Positions 1 through 9,096 of a stretch of DNA of 64,000 nt are shown here, piece after piece. Source of the stretch: Legionella jordanis (GTDB taxonomy: Bacteria > Pseudomonadota > Gammaproteobacteria > Legionellales > Legionellaceae). Location of the stretch: positions 1,260,501 to 1,324,500 of the forward strand of contig NZ_LR134383.1 of the NCBI RefSeq assembly GCF_900637635.1, read 5' to 3'. Position 1 is the stretch's first letter. Every line of letters begins with the position of its first letter. The translations under genes and the position numbers were made by a program. The notes beneath the pieces are model-generated. The model ran no database searches. It saw only the letters and a program-made list of their open reading frames with translations, and was not told the DNA's origin.

Positions 1-548
1 AGTGGAAATGTCAGGAGCATGATATAGAGATCATCTTGGGCAATGCGATGACCTAATTCATTTCGGGTGTCATAGCGCTCAGCTAAAACAGTACGTACCC
101 CGGCCTGATCATTGTAGGTCGTGAACACGCGCCATTTTTGATTGGAAACCATTTTATCGCTGAAGCCATCCACTTCCGCTGTTAATGGTATCTTGGGTGC
201 AGTGGGAGAGTGCAATAAAAGCTTCCCACCGTTGGTCCAGACTTGAAAATTGAATTTATCGAGGTAGTTTTTGGGGGGTAAATCGTTTAAAAACCGGCGT
301 TTGTAATAGTTATCAATTTTTTCTGGGATAACTTCAAGTGCATCTTGAATTTTGCCCAGTGGCCGCTGATGAAGATCATCTCCTAGTAAAGCCTGATATG
401 AAAGTGCAGAGATGGCCATGAGGGTATCCAAATGCTCCTGGATATCTTTTTGATCCAGATAGTAATTACCTATGGCCGTTAATGTTGTTGTTATTGTTAT
501 TGCTAACAATAAATTGATCAGCAAAAACTTACGGATTGAGGATTTCAC
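1..548 (-). CDS. pmrB: Sensor histidine kinase, N-terminal part (PmrB-like), cut by window edge
   Basis: This frame is open from a GTG at 546-548 to the window edge, giving 182 codons of the N-terminal part. It starts with a short positive stretch and a membrane segment (about residues 7-27, FLLINLLLAITIT...). A presumed periplasmic sensor region of about 150 residues follows. The kinase domains (HisKA, HATPase) lie outside the window and cannot be seen. The GTG is 5 bases after the stop of the response-regulator gene on the same strand, so the two are co-transcribed and probably translationally coupled. Its place next to a PmrA-like regulator suggests the partner sensor kinase PmrB. The name rests on that context, not on a visible catalytic motif. 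QseC-type kinases are the main alternative. Confidence 0.75.
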   Translation of the reverse strand, partial: MKSSIRKFLLINLLLAITITTTLTAIGNYYLDQKDIQEHLDTLMAISALSYQALLGDDLHQRPLGKIQDALEVIPEKIDNYYKRRFLNDLPPKNYLDKFNFQVWTNGGKLLLHSPTAPKIPLTAEVDGFSDKMVSNQKWRVFTTYNDQAGVRTVLAERYDTRNELGHRIAQDDLYIMLLTFP

Positions 549-553
549 AGTGC

Positions 554-1222
554 TTAGTTACTCTCATTTTTTTCTGCCATATAGCCAACACCTCGAATTG
601 TCCTGATAAAATTGGCGTTGAGCTTTTTGCGCAAATTGTGAATATGAACTTCTAAGGCATTAGAATCCACATCTTCATCCCAACCATAAATGCTTTGCAT
701 CAGCTGTTCACGCGAGAGGACTTGGCCGCTGTTCTCCAGTAGTTTTTGCAGGAGGGCGAATTCACGTCGTGGCACATTGACCATAACGTCATCAACGTAA
801 ACTGAATGGGCTGCCGGATCAAGAGTAACATTTCGGTATTGCAAGACAGAATCAGCACGCCCTTGTGATCTTCTGACTAAAGCCCGCACGCGCGCACTTA
901 ATTCATTCAGATCGAATGGCTTTATCAGGTAGTCATCCGCACCGCTATCTAAACCTTTGACTTTATCTTCTACTGTTTCACGGGCAGTTAGAATAATAAC
1001 TGGAGTCGTGTTGCCCTCGTGACGAATCGATTGCAAAAAGCCCAAACCGGATAGTTTAGGTAAGCCTAAATCCAGTATAATTAATTCAAATGATTCAGAT
1101 TTAACTGCAGCTCGAGCTGCCTCGCCATCTCTAAGCCAATCGACGACGTAACCAAACTGCGTTAAACCCGCTTTGACGGCATCACCCAATAATTCATCAT
1201 CTTCAACAAGTAGCAATCGCAT
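554..1222 (-). CDS. pmrA: OmpR/PhoB-family response regulator, PmrA-like
   Basis: A 222-residue DNA-binding response regulator. The receiver domain (about 1-115) has the acidic pocket D8/D9, the phospho-acceptor D51 (in LDLGLP), T79 and K101 (IKPFD). A winged-helix domain (about 125-217) ends in the typical RTIRGVGY segment. Length and order match the OmpR family, closest in type to QseB/PmrA. The start has a good ribosome site (AGGAG, about 6 bases upstream). It lies between yciB and the sensor-kinase gene on the same strand. In L. pneumophila PmrA activates many Dot/Icm effector genes (established knowledge). Whether this one does so is inference. QseB-type quorum or stress regulation is the alternative. 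Confidence 0.87.
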   Translation of the reverse strand: MRLLLVEDDELLGDAVKAGLTQFGYVVDWLRDGEAARAAVKSESFELIILDLGLPKLSGLGFLQSIRHEGNTTPVIILTARETVEDKVKGLDSGADDYLIKPFDLNELSARVRALVRRSQGRADSVLQYRNVTLDPAAHSVYVDDVMVNVPRREFALLQKLLENSGQVLSREQLMQSIYGWDEDVDSNALEVHIHNLRKKLNANFIRTIRGVGYMAEKNESN

Positions 1223-1248
1223 GCTTGCTCCTATACATTAGAGGAATT

Positions 1249-1812
1249 TTAACGAGGTTCCCCAGAGGGTTGTTGCTTCAAGTCACTCTCGGCCACATGC
1301 CTGGTTAGATACATGGCTTGTAAGAAAACAAAGAGCAGGGTAAAACCAGCTCCACCGAATAATTTAAAGTTAACCCAAATATCGGTACTATAAAAGTAGG
1401 CAACATAAAGATTAACAATCCCCATTAAAATAAAAAACAATGCCCAGGCATAATTTAAACGATACCAAATTTTTGAAGGAAGGCTAATATTGCCATCCAT
1501 CATTTTTTGAATCAGTGGTTTTTTGCTGAAATAAGGGGACAGTAGAAATATCACTGAAGTGAGCCAGTATATCCCCGTGGGTTTCCATTTGATAAACCAG
1601 GGATTATGGAAAAACAGGGTGGCGCCGCCTAAAATAAGAATGAGTGCCAGACTTATTAAATGAACTTTCTCATAACGTTGGTGTTTAAAGCGAAAGAAGA
1701 TCACCTGAGCAAGAGATGCAGCCATAGCTACGGCTGTTGCATTATAAATACCGAATAATTTGAAACTTACAAAAAAAAGTAAAATTGGAAAAAAATCAAA
1801 GAGTATTTTCAT
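1249..1812 (-). CDS. yciB: Inner-membrane protein YciB (IspZ, septation protein A family)
   Basis: A 187-residue protein of five or so hydrophobic segments beginning [18 protein letters not shown], the characteristic N-terminus of the YciB/IspZ family. The family sits in the inner membrane and is linked to cell-envelope synthesis and septation, interacting with division and elongation proteins. Its biochemical activity is unknown. Length (family about 180-190) is normal. It is the first gene of a run yciB - response regulator - sensor kinase, with 26 bases to the next gene, and so may share their promoter. A C-terminal SGEPR tail is hydrophilic, as usual. Assignment is secure at family level. 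Confidence 0.93.
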   Translation of the reverse strand: MKILFDFFPILLFFVSFKLFGIYNATAVAMAASLAQVIFFRFKHQRYEKVHLISLALILILGGATLFFHNPWFIKWKPTGIYWLTSVIFLLSPYFSKKPLIQKMMDGNISLPSKIWYRLNYAWALFFILMGIVNLYVAYFYSTDIWVNFKLFGGAGFTLLFVFLQAMYLTRHVAESDLKQQPSGEPR

Positions 1813-1940
1813 GGTTCTAAGTCATATTTAATACTCATTTAAGTATATCACAGGATTCTAAAGTCTCATCAATAAACTATAAATTTGTATAATTTTTGCT
1901 ATGGAGCAGAAGTCCCAACCATTTCAAAACCCTGCTCATT

Positions 1941-3362
1941 TTAACCAATAACCAGTTTTTGCCCAGGTTTTAAATGTTTCTGATTAATTCCTGGATTGAG
2001 TTTGGCAAGAACACTCGTTTTTGTATGATTTTTTTGGGCAATACGACTTAAATTATCGCCTGCTTTCACGACGTAAACTCCGTATTTAATTGTGCGTTTC
2101 CAAATGATTAATTGTTGGCCTAAGGCAAGTGGTTGCGCCGGGGTCATATTATTCCATTGGCGTATTTCTTGTGCTGTGACATGGTATTTTGTTTCTAAAA
2201 TGTGAATGCTTTCACCTTTCTGGACAATATGCACCACCTTATAGCTTTCTGTTGTTGCAGGTTTATCTGCAACAGCCAAAAGCATGGGTTTCTGAGTACT
2301 AACCGGAGCAGCATTTTTTGTGCTAGGAATCAACACATATTGCCCTGGTTTAAGTTTGTCAGCTTTTAATTGATTTAACTGTCGAAGCATGCTGACGGTG
2401 GTGAAATTTCTTCTTGCAATTGAGTTTAAATCATCACCAGGACGAACCTGATAACGACTCCAGCTTACTCGTTTTTCCTCCGGGACACTGGCTAAATTGC
2501 GGTTAAAGTTGGCCACCTTGTTGGCTGGAATTAAAAGCTTAAACGGTTTGTACGGCGCTGTAGCCCAGCGGTTATAGCCTGGATTTAGCTTAATTAAATC
2601 CTTATAAGAAATACCAGCTAAACGCGCGGCGCGATTCAAATCAATTTGAGAACCAATGTTAACTTCTTCGAAATATGGTACATGGGGGATATCAGGTAAG
2701 CTGACGTGATAACGTTGAGGATATTTTATAATCTCAGCCAAAGCTAAAAGACGCGGAACGTAAGCTCTGGTCTCAGCCGGCAAAGGCAAAGACCAAAAGC
2801 GAATGTTTTTGGAAGACTGGCGGCTGTTTTTAATGGCACGTGCTACGGTACCTTCGCCTGAATCATAAGCGGCAATCGCTAAAATCCAATTGCCATTAAA
2901 ATAGCGGTTTAGATAAGTTAAATAATTGAGTGCAGCATCAGTGGAAGGGCGAATACTTCGTCTGGCATCAAACCACCAATCTTGTTTTAATCCTAAATTA
3001 TTCCCAGTTCCAGGCATTAATTGCCATAAGCCGGCAGCGCCTGCTCCAGAATAAGCAAAGGGATCATAGGCACTTTCAATCATTGGTATAAGTGCTATTT
3101 CTCCTGGCATTTTTCTTTTTCTTATCTCAGTCACAATGTGATAAATGTAAGGTTCAGAACTGGCCAATTTATTCAAATAACTAGGATGAGAAACCAACCA
3201 TCGCAACTGACTCTGTACTTCAGGCTGGGTAACTTCATGATTTAACATGAACTGAGAGCGCAGCACATCCCAAACATTTTGAGTGGCTTTGGCGGCTGTT
3301 GAGAAAACGTAAGAGCTAAACAGTAAAAGGATTAAACAAAAGATTCTTGGTCTAAACTTCAA
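1941..3362 (-). CDS. mltD: Membrane-bound lytic murein transglycosylase D
   Basis: A 473-residue periplasmic enzyme that cleaves peptidoglycan glycan strands to 1,6-anhydro ends. Residues 1-24 form a signal peptide. The SLT catalytic domain (about 75-230) has the catalytic Glu96 in PMIESAYDP, followed by the GAGLWQLMPGT block. Three LysM peptidoglycan-binding modules follow at about 302-347, 378-421 and 428-472. No ATG is available near the start. The only suitable codon is TTG at 3360-3362, with a stop a few codons further upstream and no clear ribosome site, so translation may be weak. No lipobox cysteine is convincing. Upstream on the same strand is gloB, the neighbour seen in many gammaproteobacteria. 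Function is secure. Confidence 0.93.
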   Translation of the reverse strand: MKFRPRIFCLILLLFSSYVFSTAAKATQNVWDVLRSQFMLNHEVTQPEVQSQLRWLVSHPSYLNKLASSEPYIYHIVTEIRKRKMPGEIALIPMIESAYDPFAYSGAGAAGLWQLMPGTGNNLGLKQDWWFDARRSIRPSTDAALNYLTYLNRYFNGNWILAIAAYDSGEGTVARAIKNSRQSSKNIRFWSLPLPAETRAYVPRLLALAEIIKYPQRYHVSLPDIPHVPYFEEVNIGSQIDLNRAARLAGISYKDLIKLNPGYNRWATAPYKPFKLLIPANKVANFNRNLASVPEEKRVSWSRYQVRPGDDLNSIARRNFTTVSMLRQLNQLKADKLKPGQYVLIPSTKNAAPVSTQKPMLLAVADKPATTESYKVVHIVQKGESIHILETKYHVTAQEIRQWNNMTPAQPLALGQQLIIWKRTIKYGVYVVKAGDNLSRIAQKNHTKTSVLAKLNPGINQKHLKPGQKLVIG

Positions 3363-3478
3363 TGTTGCCGGCCTATTACGAAATTAAAGGCCAATCAGTG
3401 TACTAAATAAAATTCGAGGGATAAACCCTTTTTGGTTGAGGTGTAAACTAATAGGTTTAAATTAATTCCAATTGTAAA

Positions 3479-4231
3479 TTAAAAGATATCTTTTACAGCC
3501 CTCAATTGTTTAAAAACAGACAATGAATCGCTCTTTTCTACTCCTTGAAGCACAGCAAATTGTTGAAGGGCTTGCTGATCGGTTCTTAGAAAAGGATTGA
3601 TTTCTTTTTCTAAAAGAATGGTTGAAGGTAATGAGCAATGATTGGTTCCTTGCAATTGCTTAATACAATGCTCCACCCTGAGATTGCCAGGTTCAACCAT
3701 AGCTGCAAATTTTAAATTGTTTAATGTATATTCATGGGCACAATATACTTTGCAATCATCTGGCAATGATTTCAATTTTTGCAGCGAAGAGTGCAGCTGC
3801 TCAAGTGTTCCATCAAACACACGGCCACAGCCTGCTGAAAATAAGGTATCACCACAAAAAAGCCATTTATAATTAACTTCATAGTAGCTGATATGAGTTG
3901 CTGTATGTCCTGGGGTTTCAAGAACTTCAAAAAAACAATCAAGAACATTCAGCTTGTCTTTATGCCCGAGAGGATAGCTGATTTGAGGGATACGCGCATC
4001 TTTAGGGCCATAAACCGGCAAATTGGGGAAGTGATGAAGTAATTCAGGAATCCCACCAACATGATCATGATGATGATGAGTGACCAAAATTCCGTCCAGT
4101 TTGAGGGAGTGCTCGCTTAAATAGTTCATGACGGCTTTGCCATCGCCCGGATCAACGCATAGCGCCTTTTGATCATTAGCAATAAGCCAAATGTAGTTAT
4201 CCTTAAAAGCAGCAATTGGCAAAACTCTCAT
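3479..4231 (-). CDS. gloB: Hydroxyacylglutathione hydrolase (glyoxalase II)
   Basis: A 250-residue metallo-beta-lactamase-fold enzyme that hydrolyses S-D-lactoylglutathione to D-lactate and glutathione, the second step of methylglyoxal detoxification. The metal-binding motif THHHHDHVGG is present. Further ligands are in TPGHTATH, FCGDTLFSAGCGR and the C-terminal AHEYT. The C-terminal HAGH domain includes the family's glutathione-binding lysine/arginine region. I chose the ATG at 4229-4231, which has GGGAG 6 bases upstream. The in-frame GTG two codons earlier overlaps that ribosome site. Length is normal for bacterial GloB (about 250). It is followed downstream by mltD and preceded by rlmJ on the same strand. 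Confidence 0.94.
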   Translation of the reverse strand: MRVLPIAAFKDNYIWLIANDQKALCVDPGDGKAVMNYLSEHSLKLDGILVTHHHHDHVGGIPELLHHFPNLPVYGPKDARIPQISYPLGHKDKLNVLDCFFEVLETPGHTATHISYYEVNYKWLFCGDTLFSAGCGRVFDGTLEQLHSSLQKLKSLPDDCKVYCAHEYTLNNLKFAAMVEPGNLRVEHCIKQLQGTNHCSLPSTILLEKEINPFLRTDQQALQQFAVLQGVEKSDSLSVFKQLRAVKDIF

Positions 4232-4275
4232 AAACACTCCCTTAATTACAGCTACTATCCCTATTGGGATATCCT

Positions 4276-5100
4276 TTAATCCTCTACAAGGAAAGAAGAT
4301 TTTGGTTTGAATAATTCTTGCATTTGCTTAAATATTATACGCATTTCTTCAGACAATTTATAAGGTGGGTTCAAAATCCATAAGCCGCACCCCGTCATTC
4401 CTGGCTCAGAAGTTGGTAGGATATTAAACTCAAGACGCAATTGACTCTTGGCTGGAATACTGGTCATTTGCTTAACCAATTGCTCATGAAATATTTTATC
4501 CACAATAGGGTACCAAAGGCAAAAAACCCCTGTTGGAAACCGTTGAAAAGCCATGTTTATAGCCTTGGGAATTGATTTATACTCATCCTTTATTTCATAA
4601 GAAGGGTCTAGAAAGATAACAGCGCGTCGTTCTGGCGGCGGCATTAATGCTTTTAAGCTCTCAACGCCATCGCTATGACTATAAAAGACACGCTTTCCAC
4701 CGTGTCTTAATTGCTGGAGCTCTTCAAATTCTCTGGGATGCAACTCGCAAAAATAAAGGCGATCTTCAGGTCTTAACAGTTCAATAGCTAAAGCGGGTGA
4801 GCCCGGATAAAATCGCAGATGAGTGGTGGCATTCAGTTTATTAATGCATTGCAGATAAGGCGAAAAATGCGCAGAAAGTTCATGTCTGTGTTGCCAAATA
4901 ATTTGAACGCCTTGTAAATACTCTGCAGTTTTTATTGCTTTACTATCCTTCAAGTCGTAAAGACCGCGTCCTGCATGGGTTTCCAAGTAAAAGAGAGGTT
5001 TATCCTTTTGCACCATGTAGTGGAGAATGCGAGAAAGTGTCAAATGTTTAATAACGTCGGCAAAATTTCCGGCGTGATAGCCGTGCTGATAACTGAGCAT
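4276..5100 (-). CDS. rlmJ: 23S rRNA (adenine-2030-N6)-methyltransferase
   Basis: A 274-residue S-adenosylmethionine-dependent methyltransferase that modifies A2030 of 23S rRNA. It begins MLSYQHGYHAGNFADVIKH, the hallmark N-terminus of the RlmJ (YhiR) family. It carries the catalytic DPSYE motif (from the family's DPPYE) in the second half and a C-terminal GCGLWILNPP block. Length is close to the E. coli enzyme (280). It lies 44 bases upstream of gloB on the same strand. The A-T rich region upstream probably holds its promoter. No oddity apart from Ser for Pro in the catalytic DPPY-type motif, a substitution that should be checked against other Legionella homologues. Confidence 0.92.
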   Translation of the reverse strand: MLSYQHGYHAGNFADVIKHLTLSRILHYMVQKDKPLFYLETHAGRGLYDLKDSKAIKTAEYLQGVQIIWQHRHELSAHFSPYLQCINKLNATTHLRFYPGSPALAIELLRPEDRLYFCELHPREFEELQQLRHGGKRVFYSHSDGVESLKALMPPPERRAVIFLDPSYEIKDEYKSIPKAINMAFQRFPTGVFCLWYPIVDKIFHEQLVKQMTSIPAKSQLRLEFNILPTSEPGMTGCGLWILNPPYKLSEEMRIIFKQMQELFKPKSSFLVED

Positions 5101-5241
5101 ATATGTTTACACAAAAGCTAAAGTATAAACACTGCGTGCTTGTCTGCCAATCTTCTTTTTTTTTACTACTTGAATTTTTAGAAACAAAAAATATATATGC
5201 ACTAAACTATAATTAAATCAGATTAACCAAGGGAGGAAGTC

Positions 5242-5445
5242 ATGGGCTTTCCTAGAGAAAACGAGGAGAATTCTCTCTCTGATTATTCTTACGAACCAGA
5301 GGAACAAATCGAAGACCTTGATCATAAAAAAAGAGTTCGCAAGATGATTGAAGACAGGTTGGAGCGAAAGCGCTTAAGAGAAGAGCTTGAGGATGAGTTA
5401 AATGGGGAATTCGATTGGGAGGATTGGGACGAGCTTGATCGTTAA
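5242..5445 (+). CDS. Small acidic protein of the PA3496 family
   Basis: A 67-residue, highly charged protein with no signal peptide or membrane segment. The middle (about residues 28-55, HKKRVRKMIEDRLERKRLREEL) is a basic-acidic amphipathic helix. The C-terminal 15 residues are acidic with tryptophans (GEFDWEDWDELDR). This layout matches the small PA3496-type proteins found beside folD or rluB in many gammaproteobacteria, annotated as putative envelope-integrity proteins. The mechanism is unknown. A strong ribosome site (GGGAGGAAGTC before the ATG) supports real translation. It is convergent with folD, with 40 bases between the stops. Confidence 0.8.
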   Translation: MGFPRENEENSLSDYSYEPEEQIEDLDHKKRVRKMIEDRLERKRLREELEDELNGEFDWEDWDELDR

Positions 5446-5485
5446 ATGAGATTTGGCGCAACCTGTATTCTGTGCCTCTGGACGC

Positions 5486-6367
5486 TTAAGGCAAGCAATT
5501 TCCTTGTAATAAACCAGAAGATAATTGGCTTGCAGCAAAAAGCGTATTTTGCAGCAGGATGGCAATAGTCATGGGCCCAACCCCACCGGGCACAGGTGTA
5601 ATCCAGGAAACAATTTTTCTGGCTCGCTCGAAATCTACATCACCTCGTAATTTGCCATTCGGCAATCGATGAATGCCTACATCAATGATAATCTGATCTT
5701 TATGCAGCCAATTAACGTCTATCACATCGGGAATTCCTGTTGCTACTACAAGAATATCGGCCATACGGACGTAACGCTCCAAATCGATGGTAAAGCGATG
5801 GCAAATGGAAACAGTGGCTGCCGCTAATAAAAACTCCATAGCCATTGGTCGACCTACAATATTGGATGCACCAATGACCACACTGTGTTTCCCTTCCAGC
5901 GGAATTTGATAGTAATCAAGCAGATTAATGATGCCATAAGGTGTGCATGGTCTTAATAAAGGATTACGTAAGGCTAAACGTCCAACGTTATAAGGATGGA
6001 ATCCATCTATATCCTTATGTGGCGCAATGCACTCTAAAATTTTGTTTGGATTAATGTGATCAGGCAACGGCAGTTGCACCAGAATACCATCAATTTCGGG
6101 AGACTGATTGAGTTCGCTAATTAACTTGAGTAGCTCTTTTTCTGTTGTGGAGCTTGGCAAATCGTATGCAAAGGATTGGAAACCTACTTCAAGGCATGCT
6201 TTTCGTTTATTGCGTACATAAATGCCAGAAGCAGGGTCGCTACCCACTAAAATGGCAGCCAATCCAGGTGCACGCTTGCCTTCAGCAAGTCTATTGCCCA
6301 CTGCTGTTTTAATTTCTTGTTTAATTGCTTCGGAAACCAGCTTGCCATCCAGCAGAGATGCGGTCAT
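5486..6367 (-). CDS. folD: Bifunctional methylenetetrahydrofolate dehydrogenase / cyclohydrolase
   Basis: A 293-residue cytosolic enzyme converting 5,10-methylene-THF to 10-formyl-THF with NADP, supplying one-carbon units for purines and fMet-tRNA. The N-terminal catalytic domain includes the YVRNKRKAC segment with the catalytic lysine and QLPLPDHIN. The NADP-binding domain has [14 protein letters not shown]. The C-terminal signature [16 protein letters not shown] is intact. Length is normal (E. coli 288). Start ATG at 6365-6367 has no clear ribosome site, but no better start exists. It stands alone between convergent and same-strand neighbours. Confidence 0.96.
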   Translation of the reverse strand: MTASLLDGKLVSEAIKQEIKTAVGNRLAEGKRAPGLAAILVGSDPASGIYVRNKRKACLEVGFQSFAYDLPSSTTEKELLKLISELNQSPEIDGILVQLPLPDHINPNKILECIAPHKDIDGFHPYNVGRLALRNPLLRPCTPYGIINLLDYYQIPLEGKHSVVIGASNIVGRPMAMEFLLAAATVSICHRFTIDLERYVRMADILVVATGIPDVIDVNWLHKDQIIIDVGIHRLPNGKLRGDVDFERARKIVSWITPVPGGVGPMTIAILLQNTLFAASQLSSGLLQGNCLP

Positions 6368-6447
6368 AAAATAACAACAAATAAGGTCGAGAGGCAGATT
6401 ATGAGATAGCCGCTAATTATATGCAATAAGTTTCCTTCCCTCTGCGG

Positions 6448-7440
6448 CTATTTGATATTAACAGCAATACTGCTTTCTTTTGACATGCTGTCGTTAGTAG
6501 GACTAAGGACATTTAACAGTGTTGTCACACTGTTAAACATTTCATGAATGGCCTGATATTGGTTGGGTTTAAAATGGCTGCCTTTTTCTTGCAGAATATA
6601 CCAGCAATTTTTGAGCTCCAGTCCAATGAGGGCTATTTTCCCTTTTGCAGTTGTAAGCTCCTTTTCCTTACTCACTGATAAAGAGGCCACAATTTTATCC
6701 AGCCCAACCAACTCTTTTTTTAGGGACGTCAGGCGGCTCTTTAAGAAACTGTAGTCGAATTCGGTTCTAAATAGGCTCCAGGAATTGCTGTTAGCATGCT
6801 TCTCTAATGTTTTGACCAGTTTTCTTTGATATTTCCATTTGGTTTCAGACGTTTCAATCGCTTTATGAAAAGCCCCATACATTTGCGGGAGCATGTTCAT
6901 TTTTTCAAATAGCCGGGCAAATTGATAATACTCTTCCGGAGACTTGGATTTACTATATAAACTATCTATAAAGCCCATTAATTCCTTTTGATAATAAGGG
7001 GATAGACGATGAAAAATTTGGGGGGCATAAGTGAGAACCGTTTGAAGATCGTTCTTAAATTGAAATTGATTTAAAATTCCCAAAGGATTATTCAATTCAA
7101 ATGCCTTTTGAATATACTTCTTGGACTTGGTTACATTCTTTTCAGACTGATCGCCACCCAAATAATAATAAAGCCCACCCAGTAGGTTACAGGCAAACCC
7201 ATTATCTTTGGCAGCAAGAAACTTCAAAATATGTTTGGTATCAACATGGTCTTTTTTTGGGATTGCCCCCCAATATAAGCAACAAGCGTATAGGTAATCT
7301 TTATAGTCATTGGAAATCCTGCTGTTTCTCAGGTAATTCAAATCTTCTATTTCAATTTGATTTGTGCCAATAATTTCTGTCATGAGAACAAGGGAGTATT
7401 CATCTCCTTGAAGGGCTTTTTTGAGGGTATTGCTTGGCAT
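6448..7440 (-). CDS. Unrecognised helical-repeat protein, possible effector
   Basis: A 330-residue soluble protein with no signal peptide or membrane segment. I do not recognise the family. Residues about 60-135 contain Sel1/TPR-like helix pairs (for example ACNLLGGLYYYLGGDQ followed by KSKKYIQKAFELNNPLGILN). A second helical repeat block follows (about 150-205, SPEEYYQFARLFEKMN). Residues 230-300 look like a coiled coil or helical bundle. The C-terminus (SMSKESSIAVNIK) has small polar residues of the sort common in Dot/Icm substrates. The gene is flanked by housekeeping genes and has its own A-T rich upstream region. Candidate functions are a scaffold or secreted effector; both are inference. 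Confidence 0.75.
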   Translation of the reverse strand: MPSNTLKKALQGDEYSLVLMTEIIGTNQIEIEDLNYLRNSRISNDYKDYLYACCLYWGAIPKKDHVDTKHILKFLAAKDNGFACNLLGGLYYYLGGDQSEKNVTKSKKYIQKAFELNNPLGILNQFQFKNDLQTVLTYAPQIFHRLSPYYQKELMGFIDSLYSKSKSPEEYYQFARLFEKMNMLPQMYGAFHKAIETSETKWKYQRKLVKTLEKHANSNSWSLFRTEFDYSFLKSRLTSLKKELVGLDKIVASLSVSKEKELTTAKGKIALIGLELKNCWYILQEKGSHFKPNQYQAIHEMFNSVTTLLNVLSPTNDSMSKESSIAVNIK

Positions 7441-7680
7441 CAGGGTCTCTTTTCGTCTGTGTTAATGAGATTATTTGCACCAGAAATTTCAATTTTTTAT
7501 CTTGGTGTGTAGAAAATGGCATTATAATTTAATATTGATCAATTTGGAAGATAATGTGTCTGATTGCTCTTGAGGTAATCTGTCGAGAAAAAGCATTAGT
7601 TTTCCAAATACTTGACGTTCAAATGCTCTAGACAAACGTGCCGTGCTGTTATACATTGGCCGTTTTTAGCGGGAAATGTC

Positions 7681-8469
7681 ATGCGTATTGCCTTAGGGGT
7701 TGAATACGATGGTAGCCAATATCATGGCTGGCAAGCGCAAACCGGCCTGCATACGGTTCAGCAGGTATTAGAACAAGCATTAGCCAAAGTCGCCGATGCC
7801 GAAATTAGCGTCGTCTGTGCAGGCAGAACCGATACAGGCGTGCATGCCACTAACCAGATTATTCATTTTGATTGCAATAAAGAGCGAACAATTCGTTCCT
7901 GGATTCATGGGGCTAATTCATTTTTACCTAAAGACGTCTGTGTCAAATGGGGTAAAGAAATGCCAGATAACTTTCATGCCCGCTATTCGGCTTTAGCCCG
8001 ACGTTATCGTTACATCATTTATAATTCATCCATACGCCCAGCGCTCTTACGCAGTAATGTAACCTGGCAATACCGTCAGCTGGATCATCATGCCATGCAT
8101 GAAGCCAGCCGCTGTTTATTGGGGGAGAATGACTACACTTCTTTCCGCTCAGTGGAATGTCAATCCAATACCCCCATGCGTAATGTCCACCAACTGCAGG
8201 TCTCACGAACTGGGGATTTGGTGGTGATTGATATTACAGCCAATGCATTTTTGCATCACATGGTGAGAAATATTGCAGGGGTTTTAATTGCAGTGGGCTC
8301 AGGGAAAAGGCCGGTGGATTGGGTTAAAGAGGTTTTACTCGCGAAAGACAGAAGATTAGGCGCTGAAACGGCACCTCCTTATGGATTATACTTAGTTTCG
8401 GTAAGCTATCCAAAAGAGTTTGGGGTAATTTCGAACAACCCCGGCCCTTTGTTTTTATGGGAGAGCTAG
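7681..8469 (+). CDS. truA: tRNA pseudouridine(38-40) synthase TruA
   Basis: A 262-residue enzyme converting uridines 38-40 of the tRNA anticodon stem-loop to pseudouridine. The catalytic Asp51 sits in the signature CAGRTDTGVHA. Family blocks FHARYSALARRYRY and FLHHMVRNIAG are intact. The frame is open upstream to 7612, but homologues begin with the IALGVEYDG strand, so I chose the ATG at 7681, which has GGGA 7 bases upstream. It leads a compact run with trpF, trpB, trpA, glnS and cysS. Its stop TAG is immediately followed by the GTG of trpF. The truA-trpF-trpB-trpA order is common in gammaproteobacteria. Confidence 0.95.
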   Translation: MRIALGVEYDGSQYHGWQAQTGLHTVQQVLEQALAKVADAEISVVCAGRTDTGVHATNQIIHFDCNKERTIRSWIHGANSFLPKDVCVKWGKEMPDNFHARYSALARRYRYIIYNSSIRPALLRSNVTWQYRQLDHHAMHEASRCLLGENDYTSFRSVECQSNTPMRNVHQLQVSRTGDLVVIDITANAFLHHMVRNIAGVLIAVGSGKRPVDWVKEVLLAKDRRLGAETAPPYGLYLVSVSYPKEFGVISNNPGPLFLWES

Positions 8470-9096
8470 GTGATATTCAGCCGGGTACGTATCAAAATGT
8501 GTGGCATGACGCGTGTGAAAGACATTGAGCATGCTCATGCTTTAGGCGTTGATGCGGTTGGCTTGATTTTTTATGCAAAAAGCCCTCGGGCGCTTTCCAT
8601 CGAACAGGCAACAAGCCTTACCCGAAACCTTCCTGCATTTTTGAATGTGATTGCGGTGTTTGTAAATCCAGACAAAGATTTAGTAGACAATGTGATGAAT
8701 AAAATCCCCGTACAGGCTCTGCAATTTCATGGACAGGAGCCAGCGGATTTTTGTGCATTATTTAATAAGCCATTCATCAAGGCCATTCCTGCTCTTTCAA
8801 GGGATATGATTTTGAATGCCCAATCACAATACGAACAGGCTGCCGCCATCCTGTTGGATACGCCATCCTCGGAACATGGGGGAACTGGTCGGAATTTTAA
8901 TTGGGATATAATTCCCAAAGCATTTGACAAGCCTTTGATTTTGGCTGGGGGATTGAATCCTGGCAATATTAGAGAAGCTGTTTCCACCTGTTCGCCTTAT
9001 GCAGTGGATGTGTGTAGCGGGATTGAAAAATCGCCAGGCATTAAGGATCATGGCAAGATGAATGAATTGGTTAACGCATTATGGGGAAGAGCATGA
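8470..9096 (+). CDS. trpF: Phosphoribosylanthranilate isomerase
   Basis: A 208-residue TIM-barrel enzyme that performs the Amadori rearrangement of phosphoribosylanthranilate in tryptophan synthesis. The first strand carries RIKMCGMTR with the catalytic cysteine. LQFHGQE, the second catalytic Asp in LLDTPS, and the phosphate-binding LAGGLNPGN and VDVCSGIE blocks are present. The start is a GTG directly abutting the truA stop, with GGGAGAG 6 bases upstream. The first internal ATG would delete the first barrel strand. The gene ends inside a strong ribosome site for trpB, so the two are translationally coupled. It stands apart from trpC, as in many gammaproteobacteria. Confidence 0.95.
   Translation: MIFSRVRIKMCGMTRVKDIEHAHALGVDAVGLIFYAKSPRALSIEQATSLTRNLPAFLNVIAVFVNPDKDLVDNVMNKIPVQALQFHGQEPADFCALFNKPFIKAIPALSRDMILNAQSQYEQAAAILLDTPSSEHGGTGRNFNWDIIPKAFDKPLILAGGLNPGNIREAVSTCSPYAVDVCSGIEKSPGIKDHGKMNELVNALWGRA

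Noticed and set aside
7612-7680. Upstream extension of truA
   Set aside because: The 23 extra residues do not resemble TruA homologues; the ATG at 7681 has a ribosome site.
9081-9092. Earlier ATG for trpB
   Set aside because: Weak ribosome site; the ATG at 9093 has GGGGAAGAG and the usual ATGA overlap.
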